The notes under the pieces are model-generated. The model ran no database searches and had not been told where the DNA came from. It saw only the letters and a program-made list of their open reading frames with translations. From NCBI RefSeq assembly GCF_007828865.1, contig NZ_VIVK01000001.1:3720001-3784000 (forward strand): DNA of 64,000 bases. Reading direction: 5' to 3'. Source of the stretch: Kribbella amoyensis (GTDB lineage: Bacteria > Actinomycetota > Actinomycetes > Propionibacteriales > Kribbellaceae). Positions 51,606 to 61,616 of this stretch are shown here, piece after piece. The translations under genes and the position numbers were made by a program. Numbering within the stretch: the stretch's first letter is position 1; every line of letters starts with the position of its first letter.

Positions 51606-52790
51606 CTAGATCCAGGCCCGCAGATAGCGGACTCGGCGGAGACCCGTGGCGAGCGTGAAGCTCAGCGGGACTGCGATGAAGCCGACCAGGAGGAACTTCA
51701 GCAGTGGGGGCGCGCTGAGCTCGCGGGTGGCGAGTTGAAGGGCGACGACGACCGGGACGTGGAGGACGTAGACCGTGAACGATGCCGCGGCCAGACGTTG
51801 CAGGAAGCGGTTCGGTTGGTTGAGGCGTTCGCGGAAGAGGGTGAGCAGGCCGAGGCTCAGCGCGGTACACATCGTCGTCTCGACCACCGACCACACAAGC
51901 GAACGGATCCCGGTGCCACCCGGCGCGTAGTACCGCGCTAGCTGGGGCAGGGCGGCGTAGTGGGCGATCGCGAGCGTGACGCCGACGGCGAGCCAGGTGT
52001 ACCCCGCGCGACTGCTCAGGCCCGTGAACCAGCCGCGGCGGTACGCGAGCAGCCCGGCGAGGAAGAAGCCGCCGTACTGGACCAGGTCGGCGGGTTCGGC
52101 CTGGAGGAAGTCGAGGATGCCGACCCAGGTGTCGACGGGCCAGGTGATCCGGATCGCGTACGTGCCGAGGCCGAGCACCGCGGTGAATCCGATGATCGCG
52201 GCCGTCCGGGGACTCTCGACCGTGCTCGGCCGGGGACGCCGGCGGACGACGGCGCGCCACACGGCGTACAGGATCGCGTAGACGAGCAGGTGCTCGATGA
52301 ACCAGAGGTGCCCGAACTGCAGATCGGGCCAGCTCGGTCCGGTCCAGCCGGCCGGCTCGGGGGCGAGACCGAGGTAGACGTCGGTGTAGTAGCGGCCGAA
52401 GGAGATCGACGGGTAGTCGCGGAAGACGCGGTAGTGGGCGTACATCAGCGCCGGGATGATCACCGCGACCCCGAAGAGCAGCGGCGCGCCGAGCCGGCGG
52501 AACCGGTCGAGGAGGTACCGCGGGCCGCCCTTGCGGTCGAAGGACGCGGGCAGCAAGTACGCCGAGATCGCGAAGAACAGGCTCATGAAGAAGGCGCCGT
52601 TGACCACCGTGAACCGGCCCAGCGGTTCCCAGCGGTCCGTGCCGGTGACGTACCACCAGTCCGGCGGCCCGAACGGCTGGGCGGCGTGGTGCAGCACCAC
52701 GAGCACGACCAGCGCGACCTTCAGGTGATCGAGGAAATGCAGGCGTCCGCGCGCCGGTCGCTGTCCGACTGGATTATTTACTGTCCACAT
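51606..52790 (-). CDS. Acyltransferase family 3 membrane protein
   Basis: 394 residues from ATG 52790. Ten to eleven membrane helices; LHFLDHLKVALVVLVVLHHAAQ (His-containing TM1 motif), ISAYLLPASFDRKG and HLWFIEHLLVYAILYAVWR are typical of acyltransferase-3 proteins, which transfer acyl groups to glycans or lipids. Start overlaps the palindrome ACTGTCCA-CA-TGGACAGT. Followed by tetR on the same transcript. Confidence 0.87.
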   Translation of the reverse strand: MWTVNNPVGQRPARGRLHFLDHLKVALVVLVVLHHAAQPFGPPDWWYVTGTDRWEPLGRFTVVNGAFFMSLFFAISAYLLPASFDRKGGPRYLLDRFRRLGAPLLFGVAVIIPALMYAHYRVFRDYPSISFGRYYTDVYLGLAPEPAGWTGPSWPDLQFGHLWFIEHLLVYAILYAVWRAVVRRRPRPSTVESPRTAAIIGFTAVLGLGTYAIRITWPVDTWVGILDFLQAEPADLVQYGGFFLAGLLAYRRGWFTGLSSRAGYTWLAVGVTLAIAHYAALPQLARYYAPGGTGIRSLVWSVVETTMCTALSLGLLTLFRERLNQPNRFLQRLAAASFTVYVLHVPVVVALQLATRELSAPPLLKFLLVGFIAVPLSFTLATGLRRVRYLRAWI

Positions 52791-52797
52791 GGACAGT
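52780..52797. promoter_or_regulatory. Perfect palindrome over the acyltransferase start
   Basis: ACTGTCCA-CA-TGGACAGT, two 8-bp arms. The ATG is at its centre. The minus-strand -10-like TACGAT (52803-52798) ends seven bases before the ATG, so a repressor bound here would block a leaderless transcript. Confidence 0.65.
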
Positions 52798-52975
52798 ATC
52801 GTACGATGCGCCGTCGTGACCGGGCGACCGGAAGCGCCCCGAGCGGTACCCGCAGCCGACCCTGACTGCTGGTCAGGGCAGCGACCGGCTGCGACCATGA
52901 AGGCGAGACCCGGTCTCGCCTGTGCCCCAAGGTGTCGCTGCGCCGATGGCTGGGTCATGGGGGAGGGGATGCCTC

Positions 52976-54574
52976 GTGGCCGGGGACGCGGTACCGGGTG
53001 TGCACAAGGAGTCGGCGGGTCAGCGACGATTGGCGCTGTTGCTCGCGATGGCGATGTTCGTGCTGGTCGTGGACACGTCACTGATGAACGTCTCGATCTC
53101 GTCGGTGGTGCGCGATCTCGACACCACCGTGAGCGGGGTGCAGTCCGCGATCGCGCTGGAGGCGCTGGTCTCGGCCGCGTTCATCCTGATCGGCAGCAAG
53201 ATCGGCGACCTGTTCGGGCGGAAGCGCGCGTACGTGCTCGGCCTGCTCGGGTACGCCGTGGGCGCGATCGCGATGACGCTGGCCCAAGGGCTGACCGCGA
53301 TCATCGTGTTCTGGGCCGTGATCGGCGGGATCGGCGCGGCGTTGCTGCTGCCGGCGATGCAGTCGCTGATCCACGGGAACTTCGAGGGCGACGCGCAACG
53401 GCAGACGTACGCGCTGGTCGGGGCGTCGGCCGCGATCGCCGCCGCCGTCGGGCCGTTGCTCGGCGGGTTCATCACCACGTACCTGTCCTGGCGCGTCGGG
53501 TTCCTGCTCGAGGCGGTCATCATCGCGGTCGTCCTGTCCGGGATCCGGCTGGTCAAGGATGCGCCCTACACCGGTGAGCGGTCGATCGACCTGGTCGGGG
53601 CGCTGCTGTCGGTGGTCGGGATGGGCGGCGTCGTGCTCGGCATCCTGGTCTGGCAGGAGGGCGGCGAGTACGTCGGGCTGCTGATCGGGATCGGCGTCGT
53701 CGGGCTGGCCGCGCTGGCGTACTGGCTGGTCCGCAGGCACCGGGCCGGGAAGGCGACGTTGCTCGACCCGGAGCTGTTCAGGGTGCGCACGTTCCGGTTC
53801 GGCATCTCCGGCCAGTTGCTCCAGCAGGTCGCGCTCGGTGGCGCCATGATCGCGCTGCCGATCTACCTGCAGATGGTGCTGGAGTACAACGCGATGCAGG
53901 CCGGGCTCTCGCTCGCGCCGTTGTCGCTGAGCATGTTCGCGATCGCGCTGCTGGCCGGGAAGAAGGCCGGGAAACGCCGGCCGAGCGGCATCATCCGCTG
54001 GGGGTTCACGTTGCTCGCCATCGGTGTGGCCGGGCTGTTGCCGCTCGTCCCGCGGGTCGACTCCGGCTGGTACCTCGTCGTCCCGTTGCTGGTGGCCGGG
54101 TCGGGGCTCGGGCTGCTCGTCTCCCAGCTGAACAACTACACGCTCAGCCCGATCTCCGAGGAGCGGGTCAGTGAGGCGGCCGGGGTGAACTCGGCGGGCG
54201 GGTCGTTCGGGCTGTCGTTCGGGCTGGCCTTCACCGGCGCGATCATGCTGGCGATGCTGTCGTTCACGTTCACTTCGCTGTCCGACGACAGCACCGTGCT
54301 GCCGCCGTCCGACAAGGAGCGGGTCGCGCAGGCGCTGAACGACGACGCCGAGCTGATGAGCAACACCCAGCTCAAGGAACTGCTCGCCGACGAGCCGCCG
54401 GCGATCCAGGAGGAGATTCTCCGGATCAACACCGACGCCCGGCCGATCGCGCTCCAGGTGGCCCTGCTCATCCCGCTCGGCGCCGCGCTGCTCGGCCTGG
54501 GGAACTCGTTCCGGATGGTCCGGATCCCCGACCCGGTGCCGTCCAGCCCGGACGGCCCGGTGCCGTTGGGCTGA
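52976..54574 (+). CDS. MFS exporter, DHA2 (EmrB/QacA) type
   Basis: 532 residues from GTG 52976 (GGGAGGGG 8 nt upstream). Fourteen helices. LVVDTSLMNVSISSVVRDL (TM1, with the Asp typical of DHA2), DLFGRKRAYVLGLLGYAVGA (loop 2-3 motif A) and VGPLLGGFITTYLSWRVGF (motif C, antiporter) are present. The loop 13-14 is long and polar. Exports drugs or hydrophobic metabolites with protons. Next gene is a second DHA2 exporter. Confidence 0.92.
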   Translation: MAGDAVPGVHKESAGQRRLALLLAMAMFVLVVDTSLMNVSISSVVRDLDTTVSGVQSAIALEALVSAAFILIGSKIGDLFGRKRAYVLGLLGYAVGAIAMTLAQGLTAIIVFWAVIGGIGAALLLPAMQSLIHGNFEGDAQRQTYALVGASAAIAAAVGPLLGGFITTYLSWRVGFLLEAVIIAVVLSGIRLVKDAPYTGERSIDLVGALLSVVGMGGVVLGILVWQEGGEYVGLLIGIGVVGLAALAYWLVRRHRAGKATLLDPELFRVRTFRFGISGQLLQQVALGGAMIALPIYLQMVLEYNAMQAGLSLAPLSLSMFAIALLAGKKAGKRRPSGIIRWGFTLLAIGVAGLLPLVPRVDSGWYLVVPLLVAGSGLGLLVSQLNNYTLSPISEERVSEAAGVNSAGGSFGLSFGLAFTGAIMLAMLSFTFTSLSDDSTVLPPSDKERVAQALNDDAELMSNTQLKELLADEPPAIQEEILRINTDARPIALQVALLIPLGAALLGLGNSFRMVRIPDPVPSSPDGPVPLG

Positions 54575-54678
54575 CCCGGACCCGGGTGGCCGCCGCGGAC
54601 CTCATCCGAGCTGGGTGATCCGGGCGGGCACCGGCCCCGGTACTGGTGGAGGCATCCAGGACCGAGGGGGTGGGCGGA

Positions 54679-56286
54679 ATGGCCGACGTGCCGCGCAGTA
54701 CCGAGACCGCCACCAGGCCGGCCGACGTGCAGCCGAAACGGGCCGGGCTGGTCCTGTTCGCGCTGATCCTGGTCGCCGCGGTCGCGAACCTGAACCTGTC
54801 CGCGGCCAACGTGGCGCTGCCCGCGATCGGCCGGGCGTTCGACTCCTCGCAGACGACGCTGGACCTGGTCGCGGTCGCGTACTCGCTCGGCCTGGCCGCC
54901 TCGGTCCTCTACCTCGGCGCGCTCGGCGACCGTTACGGGCGGAAGCTGATGCTCGTACTCGGCATGGTGCTCTCGGTCCCGGCCTGCCTGCTCGCGGCGT
55001 ACGCGCCGAGCGACACCGTCCTGTTCCTCGCCCGCGTCCTCGGCGGGATCTCGGCCGGGCTCGCGTACCCGACGACGCTGGCCCTGATCGCGGCGCTGTG
55101 GTCGGGGCCGGGCCGGACCAAGGCGATCGCGTTGTGGTCCGCGATCGGTGGCGGCATCGCCTCGCTGGGTCCGCTCGTCGCGGGCGCGCTGCTGGAGTCG
55201 TTCTGGTGGGGTTCGGTCTTCCTGATCACCTTGCCGCTGGTGGTGGTGGCGCTGGTGATGGCGGTCTGGCTGGTGCCGGGCCACGTCAACGAGACGACCG
55301 AGCCGGTCGACAACCTCGGCGGCATCCTGTCCGTGGTCCTGGTCGGCGCGCTGATCCTCGCGATCAACTTCGCGCCGGTACCGAACAAGGGCACGCAGGT
55401 GCTCGTCCTGTCCGTGATCGCCGTCGTGGCCCTGGTGGCGTTCCTGCTCCGGCAGCGCCGGGCCGCGAACCCGCTGTACGACCTGCGCGTCGCCCGGCGG
55501 CGGATCTTCTGGGTCGCCGCGTGCGCGGGCATCATCGTGTTCGGGGCGCTGATGGGCTCGGCGTTCATCAGCCAGCAGTACCTGCAGAACGTGCTCGCCT
55601 ACTCGACGCTCGAAGCGGGTGCCGCCTTCCTGCCGGCGATCGTGTTCATGATCCTGGTCGCGCGGCTGTCGGCGAAGCTGGTCGACGACCGGGGCGCACG
55701 CTTCACCCTGCTGGCCGGGTACGTGTTCCTGCTGCTCGCGTTCGGCGGGATGCTGCTGCTCTGGTCCGACAACAGCCCGTACTGGCAGGTCGCGATCGTG
55801 TACGCCTTCATCGGCATCGGGGTCGGGTTCGCCGGGACGCCCGCGTCGCACTCGCTGACCGGGTCCGTGCCGGTCCAGCGGGCCGGGATGGCGTCGGGCA
55901 CGGCCGACCTGCAACGCGATCTCGGCGGCGCGTTCATGCAGTCGATCTTCGGTGCCCTGCTCGCCTCCGGGTACACGTCCGCCTTCGCCGCGACGATCGC
56001 GTCCGCGCCGAACGGGCAGCAGGTCAGCGACACCGTGGAGAACCAGCTGACCAAGTCCTTCGCCGGCGCGGCCGAGACCGCCGAGCAGTACCCGCAGTAC
56101 GCCCAGCAGATCGTCGACGCGGCGAAGTCGTCGTTCCTGGACGGCGCCGACTGGGCCTACACCGCGGGTATCACCGCGATCGTCATCGGTGCGCTGCTCG
56201 TGTTCTTCCTGTTCCCGCACCGGGACCGCGAGCAGGAGCTGCTCGCGCAGTACGAGGCCGAGGACACCGGCAGCCCGCCGAAGTGA
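54679..56286 (+). CDS. MFS exporter, DHA2 type
   Basis: 535 residues from ATG 54679. Fourteen helices; NLNLSAANVALPAIGRAFD (TM1), GALGDRYGRKLMLVLGMVL (motif A), and LGPLVAGALLESFWWGSVFLI (motif C). Only distantly similar to the preceding exporter, so unlikely to be a recent duplicate. The 105-bp gap between them and the common direction suggest one unit. Confidence 0.92.
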   Translation: MADVPRSTETATRPADVQPKRAGLVLFALILVAAVANLNLSAANVALPAIGRAFDSSQTTLDLVAVAYSLGLAASVLYLGALGDRYGRKLMLVLGMVLSVPACLLAAYAPSDTVLFLARVLGGISAGLAYPTTLALIAALWSGPGRTKAIALWSAIGGGIASLGPLVAGALLESFWWGSVFLITLPLVVVALVMAVWLVPGHVNETTEPVDNLGGILSVVLVGALILAINFAPVPNKGTQVLVLSVIAVVALVAFLLRQRRAANPLYDLRVARRRIFWVAACAGIIVFGALMGSAFISQQYLQNVLAYSTLEAGAAFLPAIVFMILVARLSAKLVDDRGARFTLLAGYVFLLLAFGGMLLLWSDNSPYWQVAIVYAFIGIGVGFAGTPASHSLTGSVPVQRAGMASGTADLQRDLGGAFMQSIFGALLASGYTSAFAATIASAPNGQQVSDTVENQLTKSFAGAAETAEQYPQYAQQIVDAAKSSFLDGADWAYTAGITAIVIGALLVFFLFPHRDREQELLAQYEAEDTGSPPK

Positions 56287-56294
56287 GGGTGACC

Positions 56295-56369
56295 GCGGTC
56301 CCCGGGTTTCACCCCATCGGGGCGATGCCGGGCTGTGCCCCGGAAACCATAGTCGGAGCCGGGGACCGC
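56295..56369 (+). other. Structured 5' region of the LuxR gene
   Basis: Outer arms GCGGTCCCCGG (56295-56305) and CCGGGGACCGC (56359-56369); then GGTTTC (56305-56310) with GAAACC (56343-56348); inside, CCCC-ATC-GGGG and CCGGG-CTGTGC-CCCGG as two small hairpins. This is a three-way-junction-like fold by eye. It may be a terminator of the exporter gene or a leader element of the next. Confidence 0.45.
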
Positions 56370-56415
56370 CCTCGCGGGCGAAGGGTAGTTGCCGCAGTAC
56401 TGAGGGGGCCGGGGG

Positions 56416-58944
56416 ATGACGGTGCAGCGAGCCACGGGCCGATCCGACGGGGAACCGGGACCGCACGTCCTGAGACCGTTCGACGAGCTCCGGCCGAAGG
56501 TGCGCCGGCGGAGGACGGGCCGGCCGGGCAGCCGGATCCGGCCACCGGCGCAGTCGTTCCGGGTGGTCGAACGGCAACGCCTGCTGGACCGGGTGTCCCA
56601 GGCGGTCGAGCGGCACCCGTTCACCTTGGTCAGCGCACCGGCCGGATCCGGCAAGACGGTGCTCACCTCGACCTGGTCGAAGCGGCAGGCGGAGTCGAGT
56701 CCGGTCGCGTGGTTGTCGCTCGCCGACACCGACGACGACGCCGGCCGGTTCTGGGCGGACCTGCGGTACGCGCTGGCCGACGTCTCGGTCGATGCCGGCC
56801 GCACCCCGTACGCGGTCCGGGCGGGCGCCGGTGACGTCGACGTGCTGTCCGAGCAGTTGCTGCGGTTGGACGAACCCGTGGTCCTCGTCCTCGACGCCGC
56901 CGAACACGTCCGCGGGGCCGCCGTCTTCGACCAGCTCGATCGCTTGATCGACACGGCCGGCGAGCGGTTGCGGGTCCTGATGACGACCCGCGCCGATCCG
57001 CCGATGCCGTTGCACCGGTACCGGCTGGAGGGAACGCTGGCCGAGATCCGGCACGACGAGCTGGCCTTCACCGGCCCGGAGGTCGAGGCGATGCTGGACC
57101 CGGGCAAGAAGGTGCCTGAGGCCACGACAAGGCAGGTGCTCGACCGGACCGAGGGCTGGGCCGCCGGGGTCCGGCTGGCCGCGCTCGCGCTGCGGTCGGG
57201 GGAGCACCGCGCTCCGCTGGACGGGCTGGCGGACGACTACCTGCTGGCCGAGGTCTTCGACGGACTCAGCGGGCCGGATCGGGACTTCCTGCTCAAGGTC
57301 AGCCTGGCCGAGGAACTCACCGCCGACCTCGGGACCGCGCTCACCGGCCGGACCGACGCCGGTGAGCTGCTCCGGCGGATGGCGGCCGGGAACACGTTCG
57401 TCCAGCCGATCCGCGGCCGGCCGCAGTGGTACCGGATCCACCCGCTCTTCCGCGATCTGCTCCGCGCCGAGGCCGCCCGGACGATGCCCGCCGCGATCGA
57501 CGCACTGCACGGCCGGGCCGCCGATTGGCTGGCCGGCCAAGGGGAACTGGTACCTGCCGTCCGGCGCGCCTGCGAGCAGGAGGACTGGGTGCGCGCGGCC
57601 GGTTTCGTGGTGAGTGCCCGTGGAGTAGGGGAGCTGCTGCTCGCACCGCCCACGAGCTCCGTGCTCGGCGGATGTCTGGCGGCGATGCCGGACCTGGACT
57701 CCGCCGATGTACGGCTGGTCCGCGCCGCACTGGCCGTCGGGCGGGACGACCTGGTGTCGGCGCGGACCAGTCTTGCGAGCTGTGCCGCACCCGACGAAGC
57801 AGGCGACGACTGGTCGTTGTCGGCCGCGGTCGTGACCACGCGCCTGTCCGACATGGCCGGCCGGACGGACGACACGTTGGCGGCCGCCCGGATCGCGCGG
57901 GAGCACCTCTCGCGTCACCCGGTCGCCCGGGACCGCAGACTTCAGCAGCTCAACGCGTTGGTGCTGAACGCCGAAGGAACGGCGTACCTGCGGTCGGGTG
58001 ACCTCGACGGCGCGTGCGCGGTCCTCGGGGACGCGGTCCGCTCGGCGGCGGCCGTGGACTGTGCGGAACTGCGGCTCAGATCCGTTGCCACGTTGGCGCT
58101 GGCCGAGGTTTGCCGTGGCCGGCTGTCTAGAGGCCAGGGGCTGGCGGACACGGCCGAGCGACTAGCGAGCGAGTGTGTCGCCGAACGCCGTCCGGCGGCC
58201 ACCCATCTCGCGCACGCCTGGGTCGCGCTGGAACGCCAGGACCTGAGCCGGGCGCAGCGTTCGCTCGACCGGGCCCGCCGGCTGCACGAGACCCGCGACG
58301 ACGCGTTGCTGAGCTCCGTGTCCGCGCTGCTCCGGGCTCGCCTGATGCGCGATCGTGGCGACCGGGTCGGCGCTCGGTGCGTGCTGAGATCCCCGGTCGC
58401 TTCGACCCAGTGGTTACAGAGCTTTGTCGACATCGAGGCAGCCGGTGTCGGCCTGCCGAGAGCGGTCGGCGACGCCTACCCCGCGGTGTCCGTTTCCCAG
58501 CAGGTGCAGGAGTTGCTGGAGAACGCGCAGACGCAATGGGGCGACGGGGACACCCGAGGTGGCCGGGCCGACGTCGCGAAGGCGCTGTCGCTGGCGCGGG
58601 GCGAACGGATCCGCCGGCCGTTCGCGCACACCTCGGCCCGGATCCGCGCGATGATCCGGACCGACCACGCGCTGCGGTCGCTCGCGGGCTGGCTGCGGCC
58701 GGAGCAGACCGCCGGCGTGCTGCGGCCGGGGGACGATCCCGCCCCGATCATCGAGGACCTGTCGGAGCGCGAGCTCGAGGTGCTGCGGCACCTCGCGGCG
58801 TTGCTGACCACCGAGGAGATCGCGGCCGAGCTGTTCATCTCCGTGAACACGGTGAAGACGCACGTCCGCAAGATCCTGCGCAAGCTGTCGGTCGCCAATC
58901 GCAACGAGGCGGTCCGGCGGGCCTGGGACCTGCATCTGGTCTGA
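56416..58944 (+). CDS. MalT/LAL-type LuxR transcriptional regulator
   Basis: 842 residues. An NTPase (STAND) domain with Walker A SAPAGSGKT (73-81) and Walker B VLVLDAAEHV (about 156-165), a long alpha-helical middle (about 330-760, TPR-like) and a C-terminal LuxR HTH (LSERELEVLRHLAALLTTEEIAAELFISVNTVKTHVRKIL). ATP-dependent activators of this kind respond to a small ligand or partner protein. Its target may be the adjacent exporters or cydAB. Confidence 0.9.
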   Translation: MTVQRATGRSDGEPGPHVLRPFDELRPKVRRRRTGRPGSRIRPPAQSFRVVERQRLLDRVSQAVERHPFTLVSAPAGSGKTVLTSTWSKRQAESSPVAWLSLADTDDDAGRFWADLRYALADVSVDAGRTPYAVRAGAGDVDVLSEQLLRLDEPVVLVLDAAEHVRGAAVFDQLDRLIDTAGERLRVLMTTRADPPMPLHRYRLEGTLAEIRHDELAFTGPEVEAMLDPGKKVPEATTRQVLDRTEGWAAGVRLAALALRSGEHRAPLDGLADDYLLAEVFDGLSGPDRDFLLKVSLAEELTADLGTALTGRTDAGELLRRMAAGNTFVQPIRGRPQWYRIHPLFRDLLRAEAARTMPAAIDALHGRAADWLAGQGELVPAVRRACEQEDWVRAAGFVVSARGVGELLLAPPTSSVLGGCLAAMPDLDSADVRLVRAALAVGRDDLVSARTSLASCAAPDEAGDDWSLSAAVVTTRLSDMAGRTDDTLAAARIAREHLSRHPVARDRRLQQLNALVLNAEGTAYLRSGDLDGACAVLGDAVRSAAAVDCAELRLRSVATLALAEVCRGRLSRGQGLADTAERLASECVAERRPAATHLAHAWVALERQDLSRAQRSLDRARRLHETRDDALLSSVSALLRARLMRDRGDRVGARCVLRSPVASTQWLQSFVDIEAAGVGLPRAVGDAYPAVSVSQQVQELLENAQTQWGDGDTRGGRADVAKALSLARGERIRRPFAHTSARIRAMIRTDHALRSLAGWLRPEQTAGVLRPGDDPAPIIEDLSERELEVLRHLAALLTTEEIAAELFISVNTVKTHVRKILRKLSVANRNEAVRRAWDLHLV

Positions 58945-59047
58945 CCCGAGTCACCCGCGCCGGGTGATGCCGCCGCTTCGCGGGCCCGGACAGACTCGGC
59001 ACACGGAGGCACCCGGGGGCCGCCCCACGGTGCGCGGGGAGGCTCGG

Positions 59048-60487
59048 ATGCTCGATGGCGTTGCCAGTCTGACGATCGCGGCCGCCGTCGATCCGGTGCC
59101 GTGGGCCCGGGCGCAGATGGCGTTCACGCTGGCCTGTCACATCATCCTGGTTCCGCTCGGGGTGTCGTGGGCGTTCATGACCCTGGTGGCGAACTACCGG
59201 GCGTTGCGCCACGACGACCGGGACGCGTTGGTGCTGGCCCAGCGCTGGTCGAAGTACATGGCGGTGACGTTCGCCGTCGGCGCGGTGACGGGGACCGTGC
59301 TGAGCTTCGAGTTCGGGCTGCTCTGGCCGAACTTCATGGGCACCTGGGGCGAGGCGTTCGGGGTCCCGTTCGCGTTCGAGGGCCTGTTCTTCTTCACCGA
59401 GGCGATCTTCGTCGCGATCTACATCTTCGGCTGGCGCCGGCTGAAGCCGTGGACGCACTTCTGGACCGGCGTACCGATCGTCATCGCGGGCATCTTCGGC
59501 GCGGTCTCGGTGGTCGCCGCGAACGCCTGGATGAACGCGCCGGCCGGGTTCACCCTGAACAGCAACGGCGAGGTGGTGAAGGTCGATCCGCTCGGCGTGA
59601 TCTTCAACGACGCGATGCCGTTGCAGTCCGCGCACATGCTGGTCGCCGCGTACCTGGTCGGCGGGTTCCTGGTCTCGTCGGTCTACGCGGCCGGGATGTT
59701 GCGCGGCCGCACCGACCGGTACCACCGGACCGGCTTCCTGATCGCGTTCACGGTCGCCGCCGTGATGACGCCGGTGCAGATGGGCGTCGGCGACGCGCTG
59801 GCCCGCTGGGTGTACAACAACCAGCCGGTGAAGTTCGCCGCGATCGAGCTGGTCCCGACCACGAGCTCAGACGTACCGGAAACCCTGCTGGGCAAGCTGA
59901 ACGACGACGGCACCGTGACCGGCGGCATCGCGATCCCGGGGCTGGCGTCCTGGTTGTCCGACCCGGGGACCGGCAAGTCGACCGTGGTCCAAGGGCTCGA
60001 CACCGTCCCGGCGAACGAGCGGCCGTCGACCCGGCAGGTGAACACCGTCCACCTGTCCTGGGACATCATGGTCGGCCTCGGGACGGCGCTGTTCCTGCTC
60101 TCGGTCTGGTACGGGCTCAGCTGGGCGATCAAGCGCCGGATGCCGCAGAGCAAGTGGTTCCTCCGGGCCGCGGCCTGCTCGGGCGTGCTCGCCGTGATCA
60201 CGATGGAGGCCGGCTGGGTGGTCGCCGAGGTCGGCCGGCAACCGTGGATCGTCTACCGCTACATGAAGGTCGAGGACGCCGCCACCGAGAACTCCGGGGT
60301 CTGGATCACCTTCATCGTCGTCGCGGTGCTGTACGTCGCCCTCGGCATCACCACGATCGCCGTCCTGCGTGCGATGAGCAAACGGTTCCGCCGGGCCGGT
60401 GGGTTCGTCGACCACGACACCCCGTACGGGCCGCCCGAGCAGGTCACCGCCGGCACCGGCGGGCAGACCGAGGAGAAGGCGCCGTGA
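59048..60487 (+). CDS. cydA: Cytochrome bd quinol oxidase subunit I
   Basis: 479 residues from ATG 59048 (GGGAGG 6 nt upstream). ARAQMAFTLACHIILVPLGVSW holds the haem b595/d His; SAHMLVAAYLVGGF and the VAEVGRQPWIVYRY block are invariant in CydA. The quinol loop is short, as in the CIO-type branch. With CydB it reduces O2 to water at high affinity from menaquinol in the plasma membrane. Preceded by a LuxR regulator. Confidence 0.95.
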   Translation: MLDGVASLTIAAAVDPVPWARAQMAFTLACHIILVPLGVSWAFMTLVANYRALRHDDRDALVLAQRWSKYMAVTFAVGAVTGTVLSFEFGLLWPNFMGTWGEAFGVPFAFEGLFFFTEAIFVAIYIFGWRRLKPWTHFWTGVPIVIAGIFGAVSVVAANAWMNAPAGFTLNSNGEVVKVDPLGVIFNDAMPLQSAHMLVAAYLVGGFLVSSVYAAGMLRGRTDRYHRTGFLIAFTVAAVMTPVQMGVGDALARWVYNNQPVKFAAIELVPTTSSDVPETLLGKLNDDGTVTGGIAIPGLASWLSDPGTGKSTVVQGLDTVPANERPSTRQVNTVHLSWDIMVGLGTALFLLSVWYGLSWAIKRRMPQSKWFLRAAACSGVLAVITMEAGWVVAEVGRQPWIVYRYMKVEDAATENSGVWITFIVVAVLYVALGITTIAVLRAMSKRFRRAGGFVDHDTPYGPPEQVTAGTGGQTEEKAP

Positions 60488-61521
60488 GTACGACGATCGC
60501 GGTCGTCCTGCTGCTCGCGCTGGCCGCGTACGCGGTGTTCGGCGGGGCCGACTTCGGGGCCGGGTTCTGGGACCTGACCGCCGGCGGACCCGAGCAGGGC
60601 GCGGCGCCACGCGCCGTCATCGACCGGTCGATCGGTGCCGTCTGGGAGGCGAACCACGTCTGGCTGATCTTCATCTTCGTGGTCACCTGGTCCGCGTTCA
60701 GCCCGGCGTACGCGGCGATCATGCTGACCATGTACGTCCCGCTCACGCTCGCCGCGCTCGGGATCGTGCTGCGTGGATCGAGCTTCGCCTTCCGCAAGTC
60801 GGTGGCGACGTTGCGGTACCGGCGGATCTTCGGTGGCGGGTTCGCGTTGTCGTCCGTGCTGGTGCCGTTCTGCATGGGCGCGATCGCGGGCGGCATCGCC
60901 TCGGGACAGGTGCCCGCGGGTGGCAAGGCGGGCGACCCGGTCGACAGCTGGCTGAACCTGGCGTCGATCGTCACCGGGGTTTTCGCGGTCGTCGTCGCGG
61001 CGTACCTGGCGTCGGTCTACCTGGTCCGGGACGCCCGCTCGGCCGGCGACACCGCGATGGTGGAGTACTTCCGGCGCCGGGCCGTGGTGACCGCGGTGGT
61101 GGCCGCCGTGGTCGCGGGCGTCGACCTGATCGTGCTGAATTCCAAGGCCTCGTACGTCTTCGACGGGCTGATGTCGCGGGGTCTGGCGCTGGTGATCCTC
61201 AGTGTGCTCTGCGGATTCGGCGCACTCGTGCTGCTGGTCCGGAACGCGGCCCGGGGTGCCCGCGTCCTCGCGATCCTCGCGGTCGCCTCGATCATCGGCA
61301 GCTGGGGTGCCGCGCAATGGCCGTACCTGTTGCCCGAGAGCCTGAAGGTGTCCGAGGCGGCCGCACCGGACGGGACGCTGACCGCGTTGCTCGTCGCCGT
61401 CGGTGTGGCGCTCGTCCTCGTCGTGCCGGGGTTCGTCCTGCTCTACCTGCTGCACGAGCGGCAGTTGCTGCCGGAGGAGGGCGCCGAGGACGTCAGCGAC
61501 CGGTCGCCCGCAGCGCGCTGA
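60484..61521 (+). CDS. cydB: Cytochrome bd quinol oxidase subunit II
   Basis: 345 residues; GTG start overlapping the cydA stop by four bases. Eight helices; VFGGADFGAGFWDL at the N-terminus and WEANHVWLIFIFVVTWSAF are CydB signatures. Partner of CydA in the heterodimer. CydDC assembly genes are not seen in the window. Confidence 0.95.
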   Translation: MSTTIAVVLLLALAAYAVFGGADFGAGFWDLTAGGPEQGAAPRAVIDRSIGAVWEANHVWLIFIFVVTWSAFSPAYAAIMLTMYVPLTLAALGIVLRGSSFAFRKSVATLRYRRIFGGGFALSSVLVPFCMGAIAGGIASGQVPAGGKAGDPVDSWLNLASIVTGVFAVVVAAYLASVYLVRDARSAGDTAMVEYFRRRAVVTAVVAAVVAGVDLIVLNSKASYVFDGLMSRGLALVILSVLCGFGALVLLVRNAARGARVLAILAVASIIGSWGAAQWPYLLPESLKVSEAAAPDGTLTALLVAVGVALVLVVPGFVLLYLLHERQLLPEEGAEDVSDRSPAAR

Positions 61522-61616
61522 TCCGTGCGGGTCAATCATCTGCCGCGGGTGATTCGGCCGGCCGCTCCGGCCGCCAGCCTGGAATCGGACTCGCGACCGC
61601 AGAGGGAGGATCCGCG

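Noticed and set aside
54136-57918. A 1260-codon open frame on the minus strand
   Set aside because: It runs across three well-supported plus-strand genes and their gaps and has no recognisable domain.
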